Below are positions 27,788-39,550 of a stretch of 64,000 nt of DNA, piece by piece. A program made the translations under genes and the position numbers. This DNA comes from Herbaspirillum sp. Sphag64 (GTDB lineage Bacteria; Pseudomonadota; Gammaproteobacteria; Burkholderiales; Burkholderiaceae_D). Location: contig NZ_JACHYE010000006.1 in NCBI RefSeq assembly GCF_014192645.1, positions 124,001 through 188,000 on the forward strand. The letters are read 5' to 3'. The first letter of the stretch is position 1; every line of letters begins with the position of its first letter. The notes under the pieces were generated by a model. That model worked only from the letters and a program-made list of their open reading frames with translations, was not told the origin of the DNA and did no database searches.

Positions 27788-27811
27788 TTCCGAAATACAG
27801 GTATTTCGGAA
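27788..27811. repeat. 24-bp near-perfect palindrome
   Basis: TTCCGAAATAC-AG-GTATTTCGGAA: 11-bp arms around 2 bases, 57 bp after the amidotransferase stop and 185 bp before the EAL gene. As an RNA hairpin the loop would open to about four bases. No T-run, so it may be an operator rather than a terminator. Confidence 0.7.
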
Positions 27812-27996
27812 GTGTCAAAAATCTGAGAAGATACCCAGCATGCGGTGAGTGTTCGCATTCAATAGAACAACAGATACCTTGACAAGGGGAGACCCCGAAT
27901 GTGCAAGATCAGATTCAGCCCACAGCATTACGCTGACCGCCTGCCGTCATGCTATTGCATGCTCAAGCCGTATCGATAAAGGCTGACTGTTCAGCT

Positions 27997-29649
27997 ATGT
28001 CAATTCCTTATGTAAGAGACCCCTCTGCCAGAGAGCGTATCGTCATGCTTCTGGTTGCCGTGGTGACGGTGATTGCGATCAGCGTGCCGATTGGTTTATC
28101 GCTCGTGATCAGTCAGCGCCAGAGCCTGCAGACCGAGCTTAATCGCGCTTCTCTGATTGCCGGTGAGGTATTGCGCCGCAGCCAGGATATTTCTTCGCAA
28201 GTAATCCAGATTGTCAATCTCCTCAAACAGGTCAATGCCCAGGAGCCGTGTTCGGGCGAGAATATTGCCTTGATGCGCTCACTAGCCTTTCAGTTTGATC
28301 ATGTCACGGATGTTGTCTACGTGGCGAATAACAAGTTGATGTGTTCGTCTTACGGCAGATTTGGTACTGGTATTGATGTTGGCAAGCCTGATTTTGCTAA
28401 TATGATCGGTTTTGATGTACGCAAGCGGGTCAAAATGCCATTTGATCACGCGTCGACGTTTCGCCTGACTGTTGATAGCAACACTGGATACGGAGCCCTG
28501 GTACACCCTGAGCTGGCGACCGATGTGAAGCTCGATGGCAGCGATATCGACGTCGGCATCATCATGCTACCAACCCGGAAGACCTTGTTCCAGCAAGGCT
28601 ATTTTGATCCGCAATGGGTTGACAAGCTGGGTTCGCATAGCGAGTTCAAATGGTTTGATGGCAGATACGTGGTCGCCATCAAGCGTTCAGAACGTTATAC
28701 CTACGCCGCGTATGCGGCCTTGCCAGCCAACTACATCAGCGAGAATTCACGTGGCCTGGCATTCTGGCTGGTGCCGCTTGGGGTTGTCATCGGCTTTCTG
28801 GCGGCCTGGCTCATCTTCAAACTGAGCAAACACAAGCTCTCACTGCTGTCGCTCCTCAAGCAGGCGATCCGCAAGAACGAATTTCATTTGGTTTATCAAC
28901 CTGTGATCGACCTGCAAACCGGAAAATGGGTCGGTGCCGAGGCGTTATTGCGCTGGAAGAGACCCAATGGCGAAGTGATCAGCCCTCTGGTATTTATTCC
29001 ATTGGCTGAACGCAATAATCTGATCGTCAAGGTGACCGAGCGCGTCCTGGAAATGGCGTTACGCGATTTTCCCAGCCTATTGCGTAAAGATCCTGATTTT
29101 CACCTTGCCATCAACATGTCCGCGGATGACTTGCAAAAGGAAGGGCTCGCAGCAGCCTTGCATCAATCACTGATCTCAGCCGGTATTGCCGAGCGTAACC
29201 TGATCATCGAGCTGACCGAGCGCGAGTTTACCAATACCGAAGCGACCAGGCAAAATTTACGTGAATTGCGGGGGCGTGGCATTTCGGTAGCAATTGATGA
29301 TTTTGGCACCGGCTATTCGAGCCTTTCCTATCTCAATACCCTGGAACTGGATTGTCTCAAGATCGACAAGGCCTTCGTTGACACCATCGGTACCGAATCG
29401 GCAACGAGCGATGTGGTTGCACATATCATCTCTATTGCCAGATCCTTGAATCTGCAGATGGTGGCGGAAGGCGTGGAAACGCAAGAGCAGGCCGATTATC
29501 TGCGGGAAAAAGGGGTTCAGCTGGCGCAGGGATGGTTGTTCGCCAAGCCCATGCTGATTGATGAGTTACGTCGGAAAATGGTATCGACAACACAGGTTGC
29601 CACAGAAACCTCAGTTGCCACGACGGCATCATCTACCGCATCTGCATAA
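27997..29649 (+). CDS. CSS-motif EAL cyclic-di-GMP phosphodiesterase
   Basis: About 550 aa. TM1 at about 17-40, a periplasmic CSS-motif domain (about 41-245) with the redox Cys-Ser-Ser in KLMCSSYG and a second conserved Cys in QEPCSGE, TM2 at about 248-270, then a full EAL domain (about 285-535). Catalytic signatures are Glu315 in AEALLRW, INMSADDLQ, LIIELTERE, IDDFGTGYSSLSYL and KIDKAFVD. PdeC-type enzymes of this design hydrolyse c-di-GMP and are modulated by periplasmic disulfide formation. Start at ATG 27997; the upstream in-frame ATG at 27949 adds 16 polar residues. It is followed by a terminator shared with katG. Confidence 0.92.
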   Translation: MSIPYVRDPSARERIVMLLVAVVTVIAISVPIGLSLVISQRQSLQTELNRASLIAGEVLRRSQDISSQVIQIVNLLKQVNAQEPCSGENIALMRSLAFQFDHVTDVVYVANNKLMCSSYGRFGTGIDVGKPDFANMIGFDVRKRVKMPFDHASTFRLTVDSNTGYGALVHPELATDVKLDGSDIDVGIIMLPTRKTLFQQGYFDPQWVDKLGSHSEFKWFDGRYVVAIKRSERYTYAAYAALPANYISENSRGLAFWLVPLGVVIGFLAAWLIFKLSKHKLSLLSLLKQAIRKNEFHLVYQPVIDLQTGKWVGAEALLRWKRPNGEVISPLVFIPLAERNNLIVKVTERVLEMALRDFPSLLRKDPDFHLAINMSADDLQKEGLAAALHQSLISAGIAERNLIIELTEREFTNTEATRQNLRELRGRGISVAIDDFGTGYSSLSYLNTLELDCLKIDKAFVDTIGTESATSDVVAHIISIARSLNLQMVAEGVETQEQADYLREKGVQLAQGWLFAKPMLIDELRRKMVSTTQVATETSVATTASSTASA

Positions 29650-29652
29650 AAA

Positions 29653-29679
29653 AGGTACCAATGCATGGCATTGGTACCT
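29653..29679. terminator. Terminator between EAL gene and katG
   Basis: Perfect 12-bp stem AGGTACCAATGC / GCATTGGTACCT with a 3-base loop. On the minus strand it is followed by T6, so it is a strong factor-independent terminator for katG; for the plus-strand EAL gene it lacks a T-run. Confidence 0.85.
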
Positions 29680-29724
29680 CATCGTCATGCGCCGACGGCG
29701 GTGGCCGTCAGCTCGCTGGCTCAA

Positions 29725-32313
<2,589 letters not shown>

Positions 32314-33075
32314 ATGATGAGTCCTCAAGAAACCCAGGCGCTACAGGATTTTCTCAACCAATTAACGCAGGTGCGCGGCTTGGCCAAGGATCCGCAAGCT
32401 GACGCCATGATCGCACGTGCCGTGGCGCAACAGCCAGAGTCAGCTTATCTCCTGGTACAGCGCGCCTTGCTGATGGAGCAGGCCCTCAACGGTGCCAAGG
32501 CGCAAATCGCAGCACTACAGAATCAGGTACAAAGTTTGCAGGCTACAAGTGCAGGCGCGGCAGCGGAGTCTTCACGCGGTTTCCTCGATGGTAACGTCTG
32601 GGGTAACTCTGCACCTGCAGCGCCATCGCCCGTATCGCAGCCAGTCTATGCAAGTCGTCCGGCACCGGCTCCGCTATCTGCGCAGCAGGCGAGCGCTGGT
32701 TATCAGGTGCCACCTCAAGCAGCTGCATCTGCTGCAGCAAATCCAGGCTTCTTCAACAGTGGCTTTGGCAGCACGCTCGGATCGATCGCGACGACTGCAG
32801 CGGGCGTCGCCGGGGGCGCATTCCTGTTTCAGGGGATTGAGCATCTCATGAATGGTGGCAACAGCGGCGGTGGATGGACGCATCAAAGCGGCATGGCGCC
32901 GGTGGAGAATATCGAAAATACCACCGTCAACAACTACTATGTCTCTGATTCTGACCGTGGCGCGGCCTCGGAGAAAGAATCATTCGATGCCGGTAGTAAC
33001 AATGACAGCTTGGCCGACAACAGCGACTGCAGCGATTTCAGTGATAGCAGCGACTTCGACGGCTCATTGATTTGA
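32314..33075 (+). CDS. DUF2076-family protein
   Basis: 253 aa. N-terminal region MMSPQETQALQDFLNQLTQV, then ADAMIARAVAQQPESAYLLVQR and a coiled-coil stretch to about residue 75, is the DUF2076 signature. The middle is Pro/Ala/Gln-rich low-complexity sequence. A Gly/Ala-rich hydrophobic segment follows (TLGSIATTAAGVAGGAFLF, about 150-172). The C-terminus is acidic and Asp/Ser-rich with a repeated S-D-x-S-D pattern. Family function is unknown; some members are periplasmic ligand-binding proteins. Start at the first of two adjacent ATGs after GGAACAGG. It is followed by a strong hairpin. Confidence 0.82.
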   Translation: MMSPQETQALQDFLNQLTQVRGLAKDPQADAMIARAVAQQPESAYLLVQRALLMEQALNGAKAQIAALQNQVQSLQATSAGAAAESSRGFLDGNVWGNSAPAAPSPVSQPVYASRPAPAPLSAQQASAGYQVPPQAAASAAANPGFFNSGFGSTLGSIATTAAGVAGGAFLFQGIEHLMNGGNSGGGWTHQSGMAPVENIENTTVNNYYVSDSDRGAASEKESFDAGSNNDSLADNSDCSDFSDSSDFDGSLI

Positions 33076-33083
33076 ACCTGCAG

Positions 33084-33124
33084 TAACAAGGGCAATCCGC
33101 TTAGCAGCTGGATTGCCCTTGTTA
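33084..33124 (+). terminator. Terminator after the DUF2076 gene
   Basis: 15-bp perfect stem (TAACAAGGGCAATCC paired with GGATTGCCCTTGTTA) with an 11-base loop, followed by TTTATGG. Convergent with the porin gene. Confidence 0.75.
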
Positions 33125-33180
33125 TTTATGGCAGTTGCCAGGCAGAGATCATTCGTTAATTTTCATGGCTAGGTGCCAGA

Positions 33181-34569
33181 TCAGAGTTCGGCGTGCAGAC
33201 GCAGCGAGTAAATAGGGAAGGGCCCGCGGTCATGGTTGTAAGCGGGATTGACCACACGTTGATAGTCAAAAGTGAGTGTGATCTTCTTGGTTACTGCGAG
33301 CGCGTAATAAGCCTCGACGATTTTTTCCGGCGCGTAGTTCAGCGCGCCATCACCCACCAAAATGCCCATGCCACCGCTGGCAAAATAGGCCCGTGCATCT
33401 GAGGACAGATAATTGACGGCACCGGCCAGTCCAATGCGGTCATCCTCGCGGCCCCAGCGCTGGCCTTGCAACACGAAACCACCAGATACCGAGCGGTTGA
33501 TGTCGGTGAATTCATAGGCTTCCTTCTTGCCGCCATTCCAGCCCAGACGGGCAAACGCACCAAGGTCACTGGTGAGTTCCTGTTCCAGGTTCAGCGTCAC
33601 GCCAGGATTGGTGCTGTAATGGCGTACCTGTGCGGTGTCTGGCGTTGAACCGTTTGCCAGCGCTAGCGCAGTCGCATCACGATAACTCCCCATATCGCCC
33701 TGATTGACGAATGCCAGCAACTTGATCTTGCCGGGATGGTCGTTCCATTGGTAGCGACGTTCCAGCTCGGTAATAAAGCTATGGTTGCGCGGATGGAAGC
33801 CAGTGACCTTGCCGTTCGGGGTTGCAGACAGTTCGAATGCACCACCACGCAGTGTCCAGTTACCCTGATTCCACTCCACCGCGGCACCGTTGGTGAAGCC
33901 CCAAGAGTCTGCCGCGTAGTCAAACGAGCCTGAGTCAATGATTGACCAGTTCAGGAAGTCAGAACGGGGATCATGTGCATAAGTGTTGGTATCGAAGATG
34001 TCAACCACCGCGAAACGTCCTACGGTAATGACGACATTGTTGGTCGTGGTGTTACCGGCAAACTGGTTAGTACCTTCTTCTACCGTCTGCGCATCACCAC
34101 CAAGGTTGATGGTTTGGCGCAGAAAGGCGCGAGGTAGTCGCAAGTAGGGTGTGTTTTGACCGACTTTGTAGGCTTCGCCGCTAGCGTAACCTGCCATACC
34201 CAGGGTATTGCTCAGGCCATAGCCCTGATCGTACTCAGGATTGATCCAGAATTCGGCACCATCCCACAGACGTCGACCAAGGAATAGCGTGACATCGGTC
34301 GTATTGCTGTTCTTGGCATTCGGATCCATGCTATTGGCGCCACTGTAAGGGGCATGAAATCCAGGATGCCATTGATTGACATAGGTGAATTGGCCATGCA
34401 CGCTCCAGACATCATCGGTGATGGCTGTAGTGTCGGTTGTGCCAGCCTCAGCGGGTATGACAGCTAAATTGGATGCTTCTGCCATGGCATTGGCCGATAG
34501 CGTGCCTATGAACAAGGCAGAAAATGCAGACGCCAGCGGGAGAGTGATCTTTTTATATTGCAACATCAA
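33181..34569 (-). CDS. Carbohydrate-selective porin, OprB-like
   Basis: 462 aa. Signal peptide at about 1-31 (LASAFSALFIGTLSANAMA). Family hallmark near the N-terminus of the mature chain: WSVHGQFTYVNQWHPGFHAPY. Repeated amphipathic strands (LRLPRAFLRQTINLGG, LGWNGGKKEAYEF, FDYQRVVNPAYN) end in SLRLHAEL, fitting a 16-18-stranded outer-membrane barrel. OprB-type porins let sugars diffuse across the outer membrane. No sugar ABC transporter or regulator is adjacent, so the substrate is open. Two adjacent ATGs (34569, 34566) are possible starts. Confidence 0.85.
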   Translation of the reverse strand: MMLQYKKITLPLASAFSALFIGTLSANAMAEASNLAVIPAEAGTTDTTAITDDVWSVHGQFTYVNQWHPGFHAPYSGANSMDPNAKNSNTTDVTLFLGRRLWDGAEFWINPEYDQGYGLSNTLGMAGYASGEAYKVGQNTPYLRLPRAFLRQTINLGGDAQTVEEGTNQFAGNTTTNNVVITVGRFAVVDIFDTNTYAHDPRSDFLNWSIIDSGSFDYAADSWGFTNGAAVEWNQGNWTLRGGAFELSATPNGKVTGFHPRNHSFITELERRYQWNDHPGKIKLLAFVNQGDMGSYRDATALALANGSTPDTAQVRHYSTNPGVTLNLEQELTSDLGAFARLGWNGGKKEAYEFTDINRSVSGGFVLQGQRWGREDDRIGLAGAVNYLSSDARAYFASGGMGILVGDGALNYAPEKIVEAYYALAVTKKITLTFDYQRVVNPAYNHDRGPFPIYSLRLHAEL

Positions 34570-34937
34570 AACCTCAGAATTTGATTGTGTTCTGAATCGG
34601 TAATATTTTTTTCAGCACATGCGCAGCGGCATGCCCCTTCAGGCATACGTGAAGCGGGCTAGTCGAACTGGCATCCCCGTGGCGTGGGGATGCCATCTAT
34701 CACATTAGGAAGGAAACCCCAGGCACGCTGGCGTACCTGCAGTCTTACCGTCATCAGCGTGCAGCAAGATGACGACAAGAGAAATCTTGACGGACCTTGC
34801 TGTTACCGTGTCAGAAGTGATCTTCGACCACAACAACAGTCTGAGCTAGTGCCCACCAAAGGACTCCATAGATCAATCAAACCATCCTGAGTCATTGCCC
34901 TAAGCAATGTAAGGTGCGAGTGCCTAAATGAACTGCG
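34570..34937. other. Gene-free interval upstream of the porin
   Basis: About 370 bp with no credible gene. It contains the porin promoter region and the 10-bp perfect hairpin at 34669-34695. A 68-codon plus-strand frame starting at 34684 has no ribosome binding site. Confidence 0.5.
34669..34695. terminator. Perfect hairpin upstream of the porin
   Basis: TGGCATCCCC / GGGGATGCCA stem of 10 bp with a 7-base loop, no T-run on either side. It could end the transcript of the small minus-strand frame upstream or form part of the porin leader. Confidence 0.45.
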
Positions 34938-35132
34938 TTACCAGCTGGACGAAGACTTTGTTGTCTGCACGCCATAGACACCGATGGCATTGCTGCCGGT
35001 GCGTCGTTGCGTACTGCGTCGGCCGTCGATTTGGGCCTCGACTGACGAGGCTGACCAGCCAAACTTCCAGTTGGAGGATTTTGGGGCAGTTTGTGCTGTT
35101 GCTGCCATTTGGAAGAACTTGGTTTTTTTCAT
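34938..35132 (-). CDS. Possible small orphan protein, 64 aa
   Basis: Not recognised. The ATG at 35132 has GAGG 7 bases upstream. The product begins MKKTKFFQMAATAQTAP, is rich in Ser, Thr, Gln, Arg and Trp, and ends TTKSSSSW. It has no hydrophobic core long enough for a membrane helix; the N-terminus could be a leader segment, and the overall look (short, polar, Trp/Ser-rich tail) would also fit a peptide precursor, but no modification or export gene is nearby. It lies alone in a gene-poor stretch, so it may also be chance. Confidence 0.35.
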   Translation of the reverse strand: MKKTKFFQMAATAQTAPKSSNWKFGWSASSVEAQIDGRRSTQRRTGSNAIGVYGVQTTKSSSSW

Positions 35133-35984
35133 AGCGATCCTCACAGTGAGAAGCTTTGTTGCTAACGAACGAAATTGCCAGCAATCAAGCCAGCGCTTTC
35201 AACGCATCCCCGACCGGTGCTACTGCAGGCACACCAGAATGGAGTATCGATAGACAAAGCATGAACCTCGCCTCTGCGAAGCAATTTCGCAAAGCGACAG
35301 CGACGACGCATGCCGACCAGTGAGCACGTGTGATAAATGCATACTCAGGCCAAATTTGCGTACGTCACGCAATGAAACAAACAAATCAGGGGGAAGGACA
35401 GAAAGAAAACGACAAACGTCGTTTAGGTGTCTGGAAAGACTGGTACCACAGCCATTGTCGCGGCTGTGGCAGAAAGAAAACTGCGGAGCTTAGACGATAC
35501 TGGCTGGGGTCATTCCCCCGGTGCGTAAGTGACTACTGCAACTGTCCAAGATCAAACTCCATGTTTTTTCGATGCGCGAATTTTAGTTGCGCATGCAAAT
35601 CTACGTCAAGCAAAAAAATGGTATTTCATCATTATTTTCTTGTTCATTGTTTATGACCTCAACTTGCTGCAAATGATGATTCAGCGAAAAAATAGTGGCA
35701 TGATTGACATTATGTGTTTGTGTAACCTTAATGCCGAATTTTTTGTATAACCGCATCTCAGAATATCTACGGAGATGAGCGTTGTGAGCAAGATACGTTA
35801 GAGTATGAAATATGCAAGGTGAGCTTCTTTCCCACTTACCATATTGACAACGTAATTTGAAGAGAAAGACGAGCGCGGCAGATGAACGAGCGGGGTCGCT
35901 TCCTGAATGAGAAAACCTGTCAGGAAATGCCCGAGGGGACGATCTGTATTTTCAGATAATCTGTGCGACGAGAGGGATGGGACA
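35133..35984. other. Long AT-rich gene-poor interval
   Basis: About 850 bp between the small frame and the Cache-EAL gene. Composition drops to AT-rich, especially at 35560-35830. Short plus-strand frames at 35372 (starts MKQTNQGEGQKEND, Cys-rich later) and 35529 (one hydrophobic stretch, GTG start) have no convincing ribosome binding sites. I see no RNA gene or mobile-element end. It may be a remnant of lost genes or contain an unrecognised small RNA. Confidence 0.45.
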
Positions 35985-38585
35985 ATGAATATGAGGCTGC
36001 TGCGAAAAGATCACCAATGGAAGGTTGCGCATCTGCTCTTCGGTGCGCTGATTGCCTTTATCGGTGTTCTGGTCGTGTTTGGCGGCATTGGCTTTTTCTG
36101 GCTTGAGCAGGATTTTGAGCAAAAAGTGGTGCAGCCCTTGCTGGAAAGGGAGGTCAACCGGGTTCTGGATGGCTTCAAGGCAGAGTATCTGGCTGGCGGT
36201 ATCTTTATCCGGCAGATTCAGGGCTTGCTCTCAGAGTCTCCTGTTGAGCTCAGCGGAGACTTAACGAATCTGTCCCGTTTTCTGGAGGCGCTGGCCAAAC
36301 GCGAAAACGATGATGACCCACGCTTTTCCTACATTCAGTTCGGCAACAAGCAGGGGGAGGTGGTTGCACTGAACCTCAAAGGTGAGGGCAATCTCGACTT
36401 TTATGTACTGGATAGCCTTCATCGTGGCGGCCTGTATCACTATGATCGCCGTCCTGATGTACCCGGCGCGAAGCTGCTAGCCACAACCAAGGGTTACGAC
36501 CCGCGCAAGCGCCCCTGGTACATCAATGCAACGGCTGAGTGCCCGATGGTCTCGCCGGTGTATTTCAGCATGGGAGCCGATGCACAATGGAATGCTTCCA
36601 TCACATGCCCACTCGACCGCTCATCCAGAGAGGGTGGTGTGCTGGCGGTTGATGTCTCCACCAAGCGCCTGCAAAAAATTCTGGATGCGGCAATCCGGCA
36701 GTCCTTGATCTATGGCGTCTTTATTTTGGACGCTGAAGATAATGTCTTGCTCAAGTCCGAGCGGCTCAACGATAGTGACAAGACCTTTTTCATTGGCGCT
36801 GAAAACAGCAAAGCCAAATTCAATCCGCTGGTGCTGTCCAATCTGGCCACGCCGAATGCGGAATTTATCGATATCCATGTGCGTTCGCACGAACAATTCC
36901 TGTTGTATCAACAATCGTTGGCGGGGCTGGGTACCGACAATGACAGCTTTTCCAAATTTCGGGTTGTGGTGATTTCCTCGCGCAGCGAGATCTTTGCCGT
37001 ACTCAATCATTTGTTCTGGCTCAGCGTATTTGCACTCATCCTGATCAGTCTGGGTGCCCTGGCATTGATCCGACTGTACCGTGCCAGCATTACCTTCCCG
37101 CTGATGCGCTTGCGTGATCAGGCCGAGAAGGTGGCTTCCGATGAAGTGGTTTCGGCACAGGAATTCAGTCGCCTTTACCTCAAAGGTGGCGCGATCGAAG
37201 AAATTGTCTCGGTGCAGGATGCTGTCAAAAAAATGGCGAACAGCCTGTTTTCACTTTACCAGGAACTACGCGACGTAGTGGACAAGGATGAGGAAAGTGG
37301 TCAGCTCAGCCTCATCGGTGCCACCAATCTGTTACAGAAGATGGAATGGTCTACCGCCACGGTAGCGGTCATCGAGATCAACAACTATGTCCAGCTCTCG
37401 GATACGCTCAACCGTGTTGCCATCCGCCACTTGTGGCGTAGTTTGTGTGAGCGCCTGCTGTCGTGCTGCGCGCATCTGCATGAAGAACATGTGTACTGCT
37501 ATCGGCACAGCGACAGCCGTCTGGTGATTCTGATGTTCGGCCCGCAGGAAGAGCATCAGGGTGCACTCAACAAATTGCGCCGTGAATCCTCACCGGTGCT
37601 GACCACAGGCGCAGAAGAACAGGTGCGGGTATTCCTCAGTATCGGGGTGAGCTATTGTTCGCAAAGCGGCGAGACCGCGCTGGAAGACACGGTCTCCAAT
37701 GCCGTGCTGGCTGTGCGTAGTGCGCAACTGGCCAACAATGGTGGCTATGCCGTGTTTGAATTATCCATGCTGGAAAAGGAAGCCCGCATTCAGGCCTTGT
37801 TGAACGCCATGGATTCCGCCGTGATCGAGCAGGAATTCAGCATGCACTACCAACCGATCTGTGATTTGCAGACCGGTGCCGTGTACGGCGTGGAAGCATT
37901 GATGCGCTGGAACTCGCCGACACTGGGCATGGTGCCGCCGTCGGAATTCATTCCGCTGGCTGAGCGCAGTGAACGCATTGCCATCTTCGGTGCATTGGCC
38001 CTGCGGCATGTGGCACGGGATATAGCACAACTGGCAAAAGAGGCTAATTTGCCAGAAGGATTCTCTGCCCACGTCAATGTATCGGCGCGTCAAATCATGC
38101 ATGCGCATTTCTTCGAGCAAATCCGCGACATTGTCAGCGCCAACCAGCTGGCACCTCAGTACATCACGCTGGAACTGACCGAGAGTCTGCTCATCGACGA
38201 TACCAATCACATGAAAGATCAGTTCAAGCGCATCAGTGACTACGGGTTCGGATTGTGTCTGGATGACTTTGGTACAGGCTATTCGTCCTTGTCGACGCTG
38301 CACAATTTCAATTTCAACTGCCTCAAGCTGGACCGCTCATTTGTCGTCCGCTCCACCGAGCAGGGACGTGCGGCAGCGGTGTTGCCAGCCATTGTCGGGA
38401 TCGCCAGGCTTATGGGCATCACCTGCGTGGCCGAAGGGGTCGAGCTGGAAGCGCAAGCCGAGGTCCTGCGTGCAATGGGTTGTGAATACGTGCAAGGCTA
38501 TCTGTTTGCCCGCCCAATGCCGTTCGCACAGCTCAAGCAATGGCTTGGAGAGTCGTTGGAACGTTATGTGACTGCCAAGGGATAA
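35985..38585 (+). CDS. Cache - degenerate GGDEF - EAL protein
   Basis: About 866 aa. TM1 at about 17-40; a large periplasmic dCache-like sensor to about 335 with the GYDPRKRPWY motif typical of Cache domains; TM2 at about 345-367; a HAMP-like linker; a GGDEF-fold domain (about 435-585) in which the active-site loop reads SDSRLVIL instead of GGDEF, so no cyclase activity is expected; then an EAL domain (about 600-855) with Glu637 in VEALMRW, NVSARQ, LELTESLL, LDDFGTGYSSLS and KLDRSFV intact. It is probably a ligand-regulated c-di-GMP phosphodiesterase. Start ATG 35985 after GAGGGATGGG; ATG 35991 also possible. Confidence 0.92.
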   Translation: MNMRLLRKDHQWKVAHLLFGALIAFIGVLVVFGGIGFFWLEQDFEQKVVQPLLEREVNRVLDGFKAEYLAGGIFIRQIQGLLSESPVELSGDLTNLSRFLEALAKRENDDDPRFSYIQFGNKQGEVVALNLKGEGNLDFYVLDSLHRGGLYHYDRRPDVPGAKLLATTKGYDPRKRPWYINATAECPMVSPVYFSMGADAQWNASITCPLDRSSREGGVLAVDVSTKRLQKILDAAIRQSLIYGVFILDAEDNVLLKSERLNDSDKTFFIGAENSKAKFNPLVLSNLATPNAEFIDIHVRSHEQFLLYQQSLAGLGTDNDSFSKFRVVVISSRSEIFAVLNHLFWLSVFALILISLGALALIRLYRASITFPLMRLRDQAEKVASDEVVSAQEFSRLYLKGGAIEEIVSVQDAVKKMANSLFSLYQELRDVVDKDEESGQLSLIGATNLLQKMEWSTATVAVIEINNYVQLSDTLNRVAIRHLWRSLCERLLSCCAHLHEEHVYCYRHSDSRLVILMFGPQEEHQGALNKLRRESSPVLTTGAEEQVRVFLSIGVSYCSQSGETALEDTVSNAVLAVRSAQLANNGGYAVFELSMLEKEARIQALLNAMDSAVIEQEFSMHYQPICDLQTGAVYGVEALMRWNSPTLGMVPPSEFIPLAERSERIAIFGALALRHVARDIAQLAKEANLPEGFSAHVNVSARQIMHAHFFEQIRDIVSANQLAPQYITLELTESLLIDDTNHMKDQFKRISDYGFGLCLDDFGTGYSSLSTLHNFNFNCLKLDRSFVVRSTEQGRAAAVLPAIVGIARLMGITCVAEGVELEAQAEVLRAMGCEYVQGYLFARPMPFAQLKQWLGESLERYVTAKG

Positions 38586-38675
38586 TCTCTGATAAGCTGA
38601 TTAACACCACTCACCAGCGGCGCAAACTGCAAGCTGGTGAGAGGACGTCACAAGTCTTCTGCTTAAATTTTCAGA

Positions 38676-38834
38676 TCAAGCTTTCGACAGCAGCTGAAAC
38701 AGTACGCTGCCAAGAAATACCCCGAAAGCACCGACAATACCCGTCAAAGTCGGCGGTGCAGGCAGTGGCAGGCGCAGCCACGAGAACAACACACCGACCG
38801 ACAGGCCGGCACCGAGCGCAAGGATAGTCTGCAT
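38676..38834 (-). CDS. XapX-domain (DUF1427) small membrane protein
   Basis: 52 aa, MQTILALGAGLSVGVLFSWL followed by RLPLPAPPTLTGIVGAFGVF. Two hydrophobic helices separated by a Pro-rich turn, with the PxPAPPTxxGIxGxxG pattern that defines XapX proteins. It begins 25 bp after the FMN reductase on the same strand, so the two are probably one operon. XapX function is unknown; it is often found next to small oxidoreductases or transporters. Confidence 0.85.
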   Translation of the reverse strand: MQTILALGAGLSVGVLFSWLRLPLPAPPTLTGIVGAFGVFLGSVLFQLLSKA

Positions 38835-38858
38835 AAACGTCTCCGATTTGATGAAAAA

Positions 38859-39428
38859 CTACGCTGCCACTGCAGGTGCCATGGCAGTGACTACGTCACA
38901 AAATTGCTTTACCTGGACACTAATGAAGTCGAGTGTGCTTGTGTCAGTCAGCTTGCCATCGGTGATTTTCTGACCCACGTGCGTGATGGCAATCTCACGC
39001 ATTGGCACTAATTGGCACAGCATCGACGACAGCGTTTCGCGCAGTTGATACTGGGCGCGCACACCACCCAGTGCACCAGGCGAGATCGTGGCAAAGAACA
39101 CTGGCTTGCCAATCATGCTGCTGGTGAACGCGGGGCGCGACAGCCAGTCAAGGGTGTTTTTGAGTACGCCAGGCAGACCGTGATTAAACTCCGGCGTGAC
39201 GATCACCACCGCATCGCTTGCCTCGACCTCCGTTCGCGCCTGCGCGACAGCTTCCGGCAGCGCCTGATGTTCAACGTCTTCGTTGTAGTGAGGCAGACTG
39301 CCGATGTCGACCGTAGCGAATTCGCTGCCAGTCGGTAGTTCTGCGTACAGGGCATCGAGCACAATGCGCGAATACGATGCTGTGCGCAGGCTGCCCGCAA
39401 TACCGACGATTTTTAAGGGGGATGTCAT
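38859..39428 (-). CDS. NADPH-dependent FMN reductase family protein
   Basis: About 189 aa flavodoxin-like fold. GIAGSLRTASYSR is the phosphate-binding loop for FMN; VVIVTPEFNHGLPGVLKNTLDW is the family signature (chromate reductase/azoreductase-like ChrR, ArsH relatives). The enzyme would reduce FMN, quinones or electrophilic compounds with NAD(P)H in the cytoplasm. ATG 39428 was chosen with AGGAG upstream. XapX follows; an AraC-type regulator is divergent with a 122-bp gap, suggesting local control. Confidence 0.9.
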   Translation of the reverse strand: MTSPLKIVGIAGSLRTASYSRIVLDALYAELPTGSEFATVDIGSLPHYNEDVEHQALPEAVAQARTEVEASDAVVIVTPEFNHGLPGVLKNTLDWLSRPAFTSSMIGKPVFFATISPGALGGVRAQYQLRETLSSMLCQLVPMREIAITHVGQKITDGKLTDTSTLDFISVQVKQFCDVVTAMAPAVAA

Positions 39429-39550
39429 GTCAACTCCTATCAATACTTTGACCAACACGGTGAAAGCTTGCGTGTATTATAAGAAGAACATTTTGATTAA
39501 TCTTTCGTGATTCTGCCACTTCATTGTCGGCATCTGCCGACTTGTTCAAG

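Noticed and set aside
35529-35750. 73-codon GTG-initiated frame with one hydrophobic stretch
   Set aside because: No ribosome binding site, AT-rich background where such frames arise by chance, and no recognisable family.
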